Shown here: one piece after another, positions 1-5,473 of the stretch
Position numbering within the stretch: position 1 is the first letter of the stretch
Layout: every line of letters starts with the position of its first letter
From: RHKX01 sp035695265
Lineage (GTDB): Bacteria; Actinomycetota; Thermoleophilia; Solirubrobacterales; 70-9
Assembly (NCBI GenBank): GCA_035695265.1
Contig: DASSEM010000002.1
Location: 1 to 6,894, forward strand
DNA length: 6,894 bases
Direction: 5' to 3'
Translations under genes and position numbers: made by a program
Notes under the pieces: model-generated
What the model was told of the DNA's origin: nothing
The model's database searches: none
Seen by the model: the letters and a program-made list of their open reading frames with translations, nothing else

Positions 1-1
1 G

Positions 2-1066
2 CTGGCGGCGCCGTGGTTCAACCGCTACGCGACGCCGCTGGCGATCGTGCTCGTCCTCTTCATGGGCATCGGTCCGCTCGTCGCCTGGCGCCGCGTCACC
101 CTTGCCGGGATCGCACGTGCGATCACCATCCCGCTGGCGGCGGCCGTGGTCATGGCGATCGTGCTGGCGCTGACGATCGGCGTCGCCGAGAGCGTCACCG
201 CCTACCTGCTGTTCTGCGTCGCGACCTTCACGGTCGTCGCCGTCGGCCAGGAGTTCTGGCGCGGGTCGGTGGCCCGGCGCCGCCTCGTCGGCGGCGGCTA
301 TGCGGCGGCGCTCGGGTCGCTTCTGGCCCGCAACCGTCGCCGCTACGGCGGCTACGTCGTCCACGTCGGGCTGGTCCTGGCGCTGTTCGGCGTCGCCGCT
401 TCCTCGAGCTTTCAGACGAGCCGCGACCTCCGCCTCAGCCCCGGCGATCAGGCGCAGGTCGGCGACTACACGATCACCTACGAGCGCCCGACCTCCAACA
501 TCGACGTGGACGAGCAGAAGCTCGCCTTCGGCGCCGTCCTCGACGTCAGCCGCGACGGCCGCCACGTCACCACCCTGAGCCCCTCCCGTGAGTACTACTC
601 CGGCGTCGCGGCCGACCCGAACGCTCCGCTGCAGAGCTTCTTCGAGGGCGAGGCGACCAGCGAGGTCGGCCGCGCCGAGGGTTTCTCGCGCGACCTCTGG
701 TCGGCGATGCAGCCGGACCTGAGCAGCCTCGAGCGGGTGATCACCGAGCAGGATGAGCGGTACGCCGACGCGGTCTCGAAGCTCTCCGGCGCCGAGCAGG
801 CGGATCCCCAGGTCCAGGCGGTGATCGCCCAGGCGCAGGGACAGATGGTCCGCCGGCTAGCCGACCGGTATGTAGATGACCCGCCGCCGGCCGAGATCCG
901 CTTCAACGTCAACCCGTTCGTCGTCTGGTTCTGGCTCGGCGTCATCGTCGCCGTCGGCGGCGCGCTGTTCGCGATCTGGCCGACCCCTGAGGGCCGGCGG
1001 CGGCGCGTCTCCGATGTCTACGGCGCCCGGCTCGCCCGCGAGCTCGGTGGCGCCCCGGGCCGCTAG
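2..1066 (+). CDS. ccmF: Cytochrome c maturation heme lyase CcmF, C-terminal part (5' end outside window)
   Basis: CcmF is the integral membrane core of the system I heme lyase that ligates heme to apocytochrome c outside the membrane. The open frame enters from the left edge, so the start and the tryptophan-rich WWD heme-binding region are missing. 354 residues are visible, numbered here from base 2. Evidence for the family: an opening segment WFNRYATPLAIV...MGIGPLVAWRR typical of CcmF; hydrophobic segments near 12-29, 42-60, 64-80 and 117-134; an HVGL motif whose His121 matches the conserved transmembrane heme-ligand histidine of CcmF; an extracytoplasmic domain (about 135-300) opening with RDLRLSPGD; and a closing VNPFVVWFWLG motif (303-313) leading into the last membrane helix. 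Between RDLW and that closing motif lies a helical stretch of about 55-60 residues, rich in charge and Gln/Ala, that I do not recall in the E. coli protein. The gene overlaps the next one, suggesting translational coupling. Confidence 0.93.
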   Translation: MAAPWFNRYATPLAIVLVLFMGIGPLVAWRRVTLAGIARAITIPLAAAVVMAIVLALTIGVAESVTAYLLFCVATFTVVAVGQEFWRGSVARRRLVGGGYAAALGSLLARNRRRYGGYVVHVGLVLALFGVAASSSFQTSRDLRLSPGDQAQVGDYTITYERPTSNIDVDEQKLAFGAVLDVSRDGRHVTTLSPSREYYSGVAADPNAPLQSFFEGEATSEVGRAEGFSRDLWSAMQPDLSSLERVITEQDERYADAVSKLSGAEQADPQVQAVIAQAQGQMVRRLADRYVDDPPPAEIRFNVNPFVVWFWLGVIVAVGGALFAIWPTPEGRRRRVSDVYGARLARELGGAPGR

Positions 1067-1367
1067 GCCGCTCCCCGCCGTGCTCGAGCTGGCGATAGCG
1101 ATCGTGCTGCTGGCGGTGGTCGCGGCGTGGATCTCGGTGCCGCTGCGGCGATCGGGGGCGGCGGTCGAAGCCGGCCTCGAGGACCCCGTCCTGGCCGCGC
1201 TCGAGGCCCGCAAGCAGGCCAAGTACCGCGAGATCCGCGACACCGAGCTCGACCATGCCCAGGAGAAGCTCTCCGACGAGGAGTTCACGCGTCAGGACGC
1301 CGAGCTCCGCCGCGAGGCGATCGCGATCCTCAAGGAGATCGACGCCGTCAATGCCGATCGCGGCTAG
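1047..1367 (+). CDS. Small CcmI-like cytochrome c biogenesis membrane protein
   Basis: About 106 residues. It has one N-terminal membrane helix (about 12-31, VLELAIAIVLLAVVAAWISV), then a charged helical region containing LEARKQAKYREIRDTELDHA and EKLSDEEFTRQDAELRREA. That pattern resembles the segment following the first membrane helix of CcmI, a CcmF/CcmH partner that helps present apocytochrome c. The TPR domain of full CcmI is absent, so this is a minimal version. It may act as an assembly or scaffold subunit of the heme lyase; this is inference from similarity and from its position directly after ccmF. The start is uncertain: GTG 1047 is chosen because it gives a short leader before the helix and a 20-base overlap with ccmF. 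ATG 1014 and GTG 1080 are in-frame alternatives, and none has a strong Shine-Dalgarno sequence. A SHOCT-like helical protein is the alternative reading. Confidence 0.75.
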   Translation: MAPRAARPLPAVLELAIAIVLLAVVAAWISVPLRRSGAAVEAGLEDPVLAALEARKQAKYREIRDTELDHAQEKLSDEEFTRQDAELRREAIAILKEIDAVNADRG

Positions 1368-1373
1368 ACAGGA

Positions 1374-1401
1374 GGGCCGTCGGGGCGTGACCCGGCGGCC
1401 C
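1374..1401 (+). terminator. Hairpin after the ccm genes, possible terminator
   Basis: An 11-bp stem (left arm 1374-1384, right arm 1391-1401, one G-T pair) closes a six-base loop GCGTGA, seven bases after the stop of the CcmI-like gene. No T-tract follows, so it is not a classical intrinsic terminator. In very GC-rich bacteria such stems can still end transcripts or protect 3' ends. Its location between a gene end and a new promoter supports a terminator role. Confidence 0.45.
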
Positions 1402-1412
1402 GGCGCAGTCGA

Positions 1413-1429
1413 GCAGCCCAGAGGGCTGC
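1413..1429 (+). terminator. Second hairpin in the ccm-secG gap
   Basis: A perfect 7-bp stem (GCAGCCC / GGGCTGC) with the tri-base loop AGA lies 11 bases after the first hairpin. It could be the second half of a tandem terminator. Its 3' arm overlaps the place where the -35 element of the secG promoter would fall, so it may instead affect initiation. No T-tract follows. Confidence 0.3.
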
Positions 1430-1455
1430 GAGTCGCGCAGTTATCTAGCTAGACT
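1426..1455 (+). promoter_or_regulatory. Probable secG promoter
   Basis: A -10-like TAGACT at 1450-1455 sits in the context GCTAGACTG, nearly the same as GCTAGGCTG at the sulfate operon promoter. With the same 18-bp spacer the -35 would be CTGCGA (1426-1431), a weak match to TTGACA. The -10 ends only 11 bases before the secG ATG, so the predicted transcript would have a leader of about five bases. This is read from sequence only. Confidence 0.45.
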
Positions 1456-1466
1456 GGTCGGCCGAA

Positions 1467-1691
1467 ATGGAGACGCTCCTCGGAATAGTTCAGGTCCTGG
1501 TCTCGATCGTCCTCATGTTCCTCGTGCTCCTGCACTCGGGCAAGGACGCCGGCCTCTCCGGCGCGTTCGGGATCGGCGGCGGAGGCAGCTCATTCGGCGG
1601 CGGTTCGCTCGTCGAGCGCAACCTCGATCGCTGGACGATCTTCTTTGCGGTGCTCTTCGTCATCAACACGGTCGTCCTGCTCAAGATCTGA
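1467..1691 (+). CDS. secG: Preprotein translocase subunit SecG
   Basis: SecG is the small non-essential subunit of the SecYEG channel and assists SecA-driven protein export across the cytoplasmic membrane. The 74-residue product has the usual SecG size and plan: an N-terminal membrane helix (about 5-22), the conserved HSGKDAGLSGAFG turn (about 23-35), a glycine/serine-rich cytoplasmic loop (GIGGGGSSFGGGS), and a second membrane helix (about 56-73) ending LLKI. The ATG at 1467 fits the family N-terminus exactly. No Shine-Dalgarno sequence precedes it, and a -10-like box lies just upstream, so the mRNA may be nearly leaderless. It is separated from the ccm genes by hairpins and is probably transcribed separately. 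The following lipoprotein gene abuts or overlaps its 3' end and may be co-transcribed. Confidence 0.93.
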   Translation: METLLGIVQVLVSIVLMFLVLLHSGKDAGLSGAFGIGGGGSSFGGGSLVERNLDRWTIFFAVLFVINTVVLLKI

Positions 1692-2643
1692 GCCCCCGGC
1701 GCCATGGCTGCGGCGCCTGGCGCTCGCCGCCGCGCTCGCGGTGCTTCCCGCCGCCGCGCTCGGCGGCTGCGGCGACGACGAGGCGACATCCGCGCCGGGG
1801 CCCGACGCCTCCCCCGATCCCGGCGGGACGCTGACCATCACGCTGGCGGACGGGGTCGGCACGCTCGATCCGCTGCACGCCTCCGGCCGGGCCGAGCGCC
1901 TCGCCTCCCGCCAGGTCTACGAGCCCCTGCGGGCGAGCCAGCGCGGGCCCTTCGGCGGTGCTCGGCGACGGGCCGGAATCGTCATCGCGTTCCGCTCCAA
2001 CCGGTCGGCCACCGCCTGGACGGCGAAGCTGCGCCGCGGGATCAGCTTCCAGGGCGGCGGGCCCTTCGACGCCGACGCAGTGCTGGCCAACGCCGACCGC
2101 TGGCTCGCCACCCGGGCCGGCCGCGAGCTCCTGCCGGAGCTGGCGGCCGCCGACTCGCCGCGACCGGGTCGCGTGCGCTTCCTGCTCGACCGCGGCAACG
2201 AGCGGTTCCCGGCGGGGCTCGCCGACCCGCGACTCGGCATCGTCGCGCCGGCGGCGCTCCCGGCTGCCGACGATGCCGGCACGATGCTCGGCGCCGCCGG
2301 CACCGGGCCGTTCGAGCTGCGCGAGAGCGACGCCGGCGGCGTGCTGTTGGCCCGCAACGCCGGCTGGTGGGGCACGGCACTCGGGCTCGGTCCGGGAATC
2401 GACCAGATCGAGCTGACCGCCGACCCGGTCGCCGGGCACCGCCTGGACGCGCTGTTGGACGGTGCCGTGGACGTCGCCGACGAGCTCGGGCACAACGCCG
2501 CCGATCGGGTGCACGCGGCGCCGCTGGTGACGATGGTCCGCGGGGCGGCCGCGACGATCGGGGTCGAGCGCTCCGTTCGCGGCATCGACTCCACCTCGGC
2601 GAGCCAGTCGCTCGCCGACGTCTGGCTCACCGACTTGCGCTGA
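1645..2643 (+). CDS. Short SBP_bac_5-like solute-binding lipoprotein, start uncertain
   Basis: The frame encodes a secreted lipoprotein: LRRLALAAALAVLPAAALGGC is a signal peptide with lipobox L-G-G-C (Cys42 if counted from TTG 1645). After it come features of the oligopeptide/nickel-type binding family: GGTLTITLADGVGTLDPL, VYEPL, a LRRGISFQGGGPFDADAV block, and GTGPFELRES (219-228) leading to RNAGWWG. The family normally has 500 or more residues. This product stops about 105 residues after GTGPF, so the second lobe appears missing, and ligand binding in the usual way is doubtful. TTG 1645 lies inside secG and gives an implausible serine-rich leader. CTG 1708 would give an ideal signal peptide. 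ATG 1704 is out of frame by one base. The gene could be a real compact protein or a decayed or mis-sequenced one. It follows secG closely, and its substrate is unknown. Confidence 0.7.
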   Translation: MRCSSSSTRSSCSRSEPPAPWLRRLALAAALAVLPAAALGGCGDDEATSAPGPDASPDPGGTLTITLADGVGTLDPLHASGRAERLASRQVYEPLRASQRGPFGGARRRAGIVIAFRSNRSATAWTAKLRRGISFQGGGPFDADAVLANADRWLATRAGRELLPELAAADSPRPGRVRFLLDRGNERFPAGLADPRLGIVAPAALPAADDAGTMLGAAGTGPFELRESDAGGVLLARNAGWWGTALGLGPGIDQIELTADPVAGHRLDALLDGAVDVADELGHNAADRVHAAPLVTMVRGAAATIGVERSVRGIDSTSASQSLADVWLTDLR

Positions 2644-2699
2644 ACCGGGCGCTCGGTCCTCGGGATCGCGGCCACCTGCCGCTTTCCCACCTTGTCGAC

Positions 2700-2721
2700 C
2701 GGATGACTAGACATTTATCCG
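2700..2721. promoter_or_regulatory. Candidate operator dyad upstream of the sulfate operon
   Basis: CGGAT at 2700-2704 and ATCCG at 2717-2721 form a 5-bp inverted repeat with a 12-bp spacer. The 22-bp element covers the -35 hexamer at 2708-2713, a position suited to a repressor. A dimeric Rrf2-type or other winged-helix regulator would fit the size. The arms are short and the match could be chance. Confidence 0.3.
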
Positions 2722-2737
2722 TGGACGGTGCTAGGCT
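2708..2737 (+). promoter_or_regulatory. Probable promoter of the sulfate transport operon
   Basis: TAGACA (2708-2713) matches the -35 consensus TTGACA at five of six positions. After 18 bp comes TAGGCT (2732-2737), a typical GC-rich actinobacterial -10 box. Transcription would start near 2743-2745, giving a leader of roughly 35 bases before the ATG at 2779. That is too short for a known riboswitch. The A+T-rich patch around 2708-2720 stands out from the surrounding GC-rich sequence. Confidence 0.6.
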
Positions 2738-2766
2738 GCCGCGCGCCGTTGTTCACCAACTCAATC

Positions 2767-2773
2767 GAAAAGG
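2767..2773 (+). promoter_or_regulatory. Shine-Dalgarno site that fixes the sbp start
   Basis: GAAAAGG lies five bases before ATG 2779. It supports that ATG over the in-frame upstream GTG 2728, which lies before the predicted transcription start and overlaps the -10 region. Confidence 0.55.
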
Positions 2774-2778
2774 TCAAG

Positions 2779-3834
2779 ATGGAACCCAACAATCTGATTC
2801 GCCGGCGCGCCTTGCACGCGTCGCTTGCGGCCGCGGCCGCGCTCGCCCTCGGGGTCTCGGTGTCGGCCTGCGGAGGCGACGATTCGACGGCCTCCGGGTC
2901 CGGCGGGGGCGCGGCCAGCGGCAACGTCAACCTCGTCGCCTACTCGACTCCGCAGGAGGTGTACGAGGGGGTCCTCGAGCCTGACTTCCAGGCCGGCGAG
3001 GGCGCCGACGTCGAGTTCTCGAGCTCGTTCGGCTCCTCGGGCGATCAGTCCCGGGCGGTCGAGGCGGGCCAGCCGGCCGACCTCGTCCACCTGCCCCTCG
3101 AGCCCGACATGACCCGCCTGGTCGATGCCGGCATCGTCGCTCCCGACTACAAGGAGCAGGGCCGCTACGGCGGCAGTCCGCAGACGTCGGTGGTCGCCTT
3201 CACGGTCCGCGGCGGCAACCCGAAGGACATCCGGGACTGGGACGACCTCCTGCGTGACGACGTGTCGGTGATCACGCCGAACCCGTTCACGTCGGGCGGG
3301 GCCCGCTGGAACATCATGGCCGCCTACGGCGCTCAGATCAACCAGGGCAGGTCCGAGGAGGAGGCGCTTCAGTTCGTCGCCGACCTGCTGGCGAACACCG
3401 CCAAGCAGGACGCGAGCGCATCCGATGCGCTGGAGACGTTCACGTCGGGCGAGGGAGACGTCCTGATCTCCTACGAGAACGAGGCGATCCGCGCCCAGGA
3501 GGCCGGGGAGGACGTCGACTACGTGATCCCCGACGACACGATCAAGATCGAGACGCTGGCGGCGGTGACGGAGGAAGCCGAGAACCCGGAGGCGGCTCAG
3601 GCGTTCCTCGACTACCTCTACACGCCCGAGGCCCAGCAGCTCTGGGCCGACAACGGCTACCGGCCGGTTGACGAGAAGGTCCTGGCGGAGAACGAGGACA
3701 AGTTCCCGGTGCCCCCGGGCCTGTTCGACATCGAGGAGCTCGGCGGCTGGGAGACGGTCTCGACCGAGTTCTTCGATCCCGAGAACGGGTCGATCGCCGA
3801 GATCGAGCGCGATCTCGGGGTGACGACGGGCTGA
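2779..3834 (+). CDS. sbp: Sulfate/thiosulfate ABC transporter substrate-binding lipoprotein
   Basis: This is the extracytoplasmic receptor of the importer, 351 residues. The signal peptide carries an arginine run (RRR, 8-10), a hydrophobic core and a lipobox V-S-A-C with Cys31, so the protein is probably membrane-anchored; a Tat-type signal is possible but weak. The mature part follows Sbp/CysP closely: SSFGSSGDQ (82-90) for the SHGGSGKQ region; WDDLLRDDVSVITPNP then SGGARW (154-177), with Ser172-Gly173-Gly174 matching the Ser130-Gly131-Gly132 sulfate contacts of Salmonella Sbp; DVLISYENEA (227-236); and NGYRPVD (292-298). The conserved Trp192 contact of Salmonella Sbp aligns with Tyr232 here. 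It is the first gene of the operon, overlaps cysT by one base and has its own promoter and Shine-Dalgarno site. Sulfate versus thiosulfate preference cannot be decided from sequence. Confidence 0.93.
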   Translation: MEPNNLIRRRALHASLAAAAALALGVSVSACGGDDSTASGSGGGAASGNVNLVAYSTPQEVYEGVLEPDFQAGEGADVEFSSSFGSSGDQSRAVEAGQPADLVHLPLEPDMTRLVDAGIVAPDYKEQGRYGGSPQTSVVAFTVRGGNPKDIRDWDDLLRDDVSVITPNPFTSGGARWNIMAAYGAQINQGRSEEEALQFVADLLANTAKQDASASDALETFTSGEGDVLISYENEAIRAQEAGEDVDYVIPDDTIKIETLAAVTEEAENPEAAQAFLDYLYTPEAQQLWADNGYRPVDEKVLAENEDKFPVPPGLFDIEELGGWETVSTEFFDPENGSIAEIERDLGVTTG

Positions 3835-4667
3835 TGAGCGGTTCCGCTCCGATCGGCGGCGCGCCACCCACGGCAGCGCTCCCGAGGCCGGCCTTCAGGC
3901 CGCGCCTCGGGAGCGCGCTGCTCTCGCGCGGCCTCGTCACGACCTGGCTCAGCATCATGGTGCTGATCCCGCTCGTCGCCCTCGTCCTCAAGTCCTTCGA
4001 GGGCGGGCTGGCCGGGTTTTGGGATGCGGTCTCGGCCCCGCAGGCGCTCGAGGCGCTCCAGGTGACGGTGCTGATCGCCCTCGTCGTCACCGTGATCAAC
4101 TGCGTATTGGGCACGGCGATCGCCTGGGTCCTGGTCCGCGACGAGTTTCCCGGCAAGCGCCTGATCAACTCGCTGATCGACCTGCCGTTCGCGCTGCCCA
4201 CGATCGTGGCCGGGATCACGCTCCTCGCCCTGTACGGGAACGACAGCCCGATCGGCGTCGACATCGCCTACACCTCGACCGCGGTCGCGCTGGCCCTGCT
4301 CTTCGTCACGCTGCCGTTCGTCGTCCGCGCGGTCCAGCCGACCCTGATCGAGCTCGATCGGGACATGGAGGAGGCGGCGGCGTCGCTGGGGGCCGGCAGC
4401 CTGACCATCTTCCGCCGGATCGTCCTGCCGAACCTGCGCCCGGCGATCCTCGCCGGTGCGGCGCTGGCGTTCGCTCGCGCGATCGGTGAGTTCGGCTCGC
4501 TGATCCTGCTCGCCGGGAACACCCAGATCGCCTCGATCTACATCTTCGCCAAGATCGAGAGCGGCGATGCCGGGGGCGCGGCAGCGGTCTCGGTCGTCCT
4601 GCTCGTCGCCGCGGTCCTGATCCTGCTCGTGATCGGACGATTCGCGCGCCGGGGGCTGCCGGTCTGA
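3834..4667 (+). CDS. cysT: Sulfate ABC transporter permease CysT (CysU)
   Basis: One of the two channel-forming subunits of the sulfate/thiosulfate importer, 277 residues, the usual length. After a loose proline/arginine-rich cytoplasmic leader (1-33) come about six membrane helices, the first around 35-53. Family marks include ALEALQVTVLIALVVTVIN, FPGKRLINSLIDLPFALPT and FVTLPFVVRAVQP. The permease EAA loop that docks on the ATPase is EAAASLGAGSLTIFRRIVLP (180-199), followed by AFARAIGEFGSLILLAGN. The start ATG overlaps the sbp stop as TGATG, with GGGGTGA (3817-3823) ten bases upstream as ribosome site, so translation is coupled. The DNA for residues 15-28 forms a striking hairpin and uses two AGG arginine codons. 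CysT is told from CysW by position, by the leader and by similarity. Confidence 0.95.
   Translation: MSGSAPIGGAPPTAALPRPAFRPRLGSALLSRGLVTTWLSIMVLIPLVALVLKSFEGGLAGFWDAVSAPQALEALQVTVLIALVVTVINCVLGTAIAWVLVRDEFPGKRLINSLIDLPFALPTIVAGITLLALYGNDSPIGVDIAYTSTAVALALLFVTLPFVVRAVQPTLIELDRDMEEAAASLGAGSLTIFRRIVLPNLRPAILAGAALAFARAIGEFGSLILLAGNTQIASIYIFAKIESGDAGGAAAVSVVLLVAAVLILLVIGRFARRGLPV
3876..3916 (+). repeat. Near-perfect 18-bp inverted repeat inside the 5' end of cysT
   Basis: The arms GCGCTCCCGAGGC (3876-3888) and GCCTCGGGAGCGC (3904-3916) are perfectly complementary over 13 bp. Inside them CGGCC (3889-3893) pairs with GGCCG (3898-3902) around a TTCA loop, leaving one bulged C at 3903. The result is a very stable RNA hairpin beginning 42 bases after the cysT start. 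It lies in the non-conserved leader codons, so it can exist without disturbing the protein. A mRNA-stability or expression-ratio element between sbp and the permease genes is the likeliest role; this is inference. Confidence 0.75.
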
Positions 4668-5473
4668 TGTCGGTCCCGCCTCTCAGCCGCTACGGGCTCC
4701 GCTTCGGGGTCCTCTTCTACCTGTCGGCGCTGCTGATCTTCCCGGTCGCGATGATCTTCATCCGGACCTTCGAGGACGGTTTCCTGCAGTCGTTCGAGGC
4801 GGTCACGAGCCCCGAGGGCCTCGCGGCGCTGAAGCTGACCCTGATCACGGTGCTGATCGCGGTGCCCGCCAACACGATCTTCGGGATCGGCGCGGCCCTC
4901 GTGCTCGTGCGGCAGCGGTTCCGCGGCAAGGCGATCCTCAACACGCTGATCGACATCCCGTTCGCGATCTCGCCGGTGGTGATCGGCCTGGCGCTGGTGC
5001 TGCTCTACGGCCCGCGGGACGGGATCGTCGGCGAATGGTTCTACGACCACGGGATCCGGATCATCTTCTCGACCCCGGGGATCGTGATCGCCTGCATGTT
5101 CGTCTCGCTGCCGTTCGTGGTCCGTGAGGTGGTCCCGGTCCTGCAGGAGATCGGCGACGAGCAGGAGCAGGCGGCATCGACCCTGGGAGCGAACTGGTGG
5201 CAGACGTTCTGGCGGGTGACGCTCCCGGCGATCCGCTGGGGCGTCACCTACGGGGTCGTCCTCTCGACGGCGCGCGTGCTCGGCGAGTTCGGTGCCGTGT
5301 CGGTCGTCTCGGGGCGGATCTCGGGACAGACCGAGACCCTGCCGCTGTTCGTTCGCAAGCAGTTCGAGGTCTTCAACGAGGGCGGAGGGTATGCGGCCTC
5401 GATGGTGCTGGCCGTGCTCGCCCTGCTGACCCTGATCGTCATGAACCTGATCAACACGAGGAAGGAAGTCTGA
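4667..5473 (+). CDS. cysW: Sulfate ABC transporter permease CysW
   Basis: The second channel subunit, pairing with CysT to form the membrane pathway, 268 residues, slightly shorter than E. coli CysW. The N-terminus is short and the first membrane helix is near 14-32. Family marks are IRTFEDGFLQSFEAVTSPEG, KLTLITVLIAVPANTIFGI, FRGKAILNTLIDIPFAISPVV, and FVSLPFVVREVVPVLQEIG. The EAA loop is EQAASTLGANWWQTFWRVTLP split over 167-187, followed by STARVLGEFGAVSVVSG and the CysW-type ETLPLFV segment. The SPVV variant of the helix motif, in place of the ALPT seen in CysT, separates the two paralogues. Its ATG overlaps the cysT stop as TGATG. A purine-rich GGAAGGAAG near its end serves the next gene. 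Confidence 0.95.
   Translation: MSVPPLSRYGLRFGVLFYLSALLIFPVAMIFIRTFEDGFLQSFEAVTSPEGLAALKLTLITVLIAVPANTIFGIGAALVLVRQRFRGKAILNTLIDIPFAISPVVIGLALVLLYGPRDGIVGEWFYDHGIRIIFSTPGIVIACMFVSLPFVVREVVPVLQEIGDEQEQAASTLGANWWQTFWRVTLPAIRWGVTYGVVLSTARVLGEFGAVSVVSGRISGQTETLPLFVRKQFEVFNEGGGYAASMVLAVLALLTLIVMNLINTRKEV

Noticed and set aside
2738..2778. Possible riboswitch or attenuator leader before sbp
   Set aside because: The predicted leader is only about 35 bases and contains no leader peptide, extended stems or known aptamer pattern.
1704..2984. Long plus-strand frame starting at ATG 1704
   Set aside because: Its translation is mostly arginine, alanine and glycine without structure, and it runs across the promoter into sbp. 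The frame one base over carries the lipobox and binding-protein motifs.
2761..3867. Long minus-strand open frame opposite sbp
   Set aside because: It is the antisense shadow of a GC-rich gene, shows no domain pattern or ribosome site, and is dominated by Arg, Leu, Val and Gly as expected from reversed codons.
5308..5339. 7-bp inverted repeat (GTCTCGG/CCGAGAC) in cysW
   Set aside because: An 18-base spacer inside conserved coding sequence with no junction nearby; likely coincidental.
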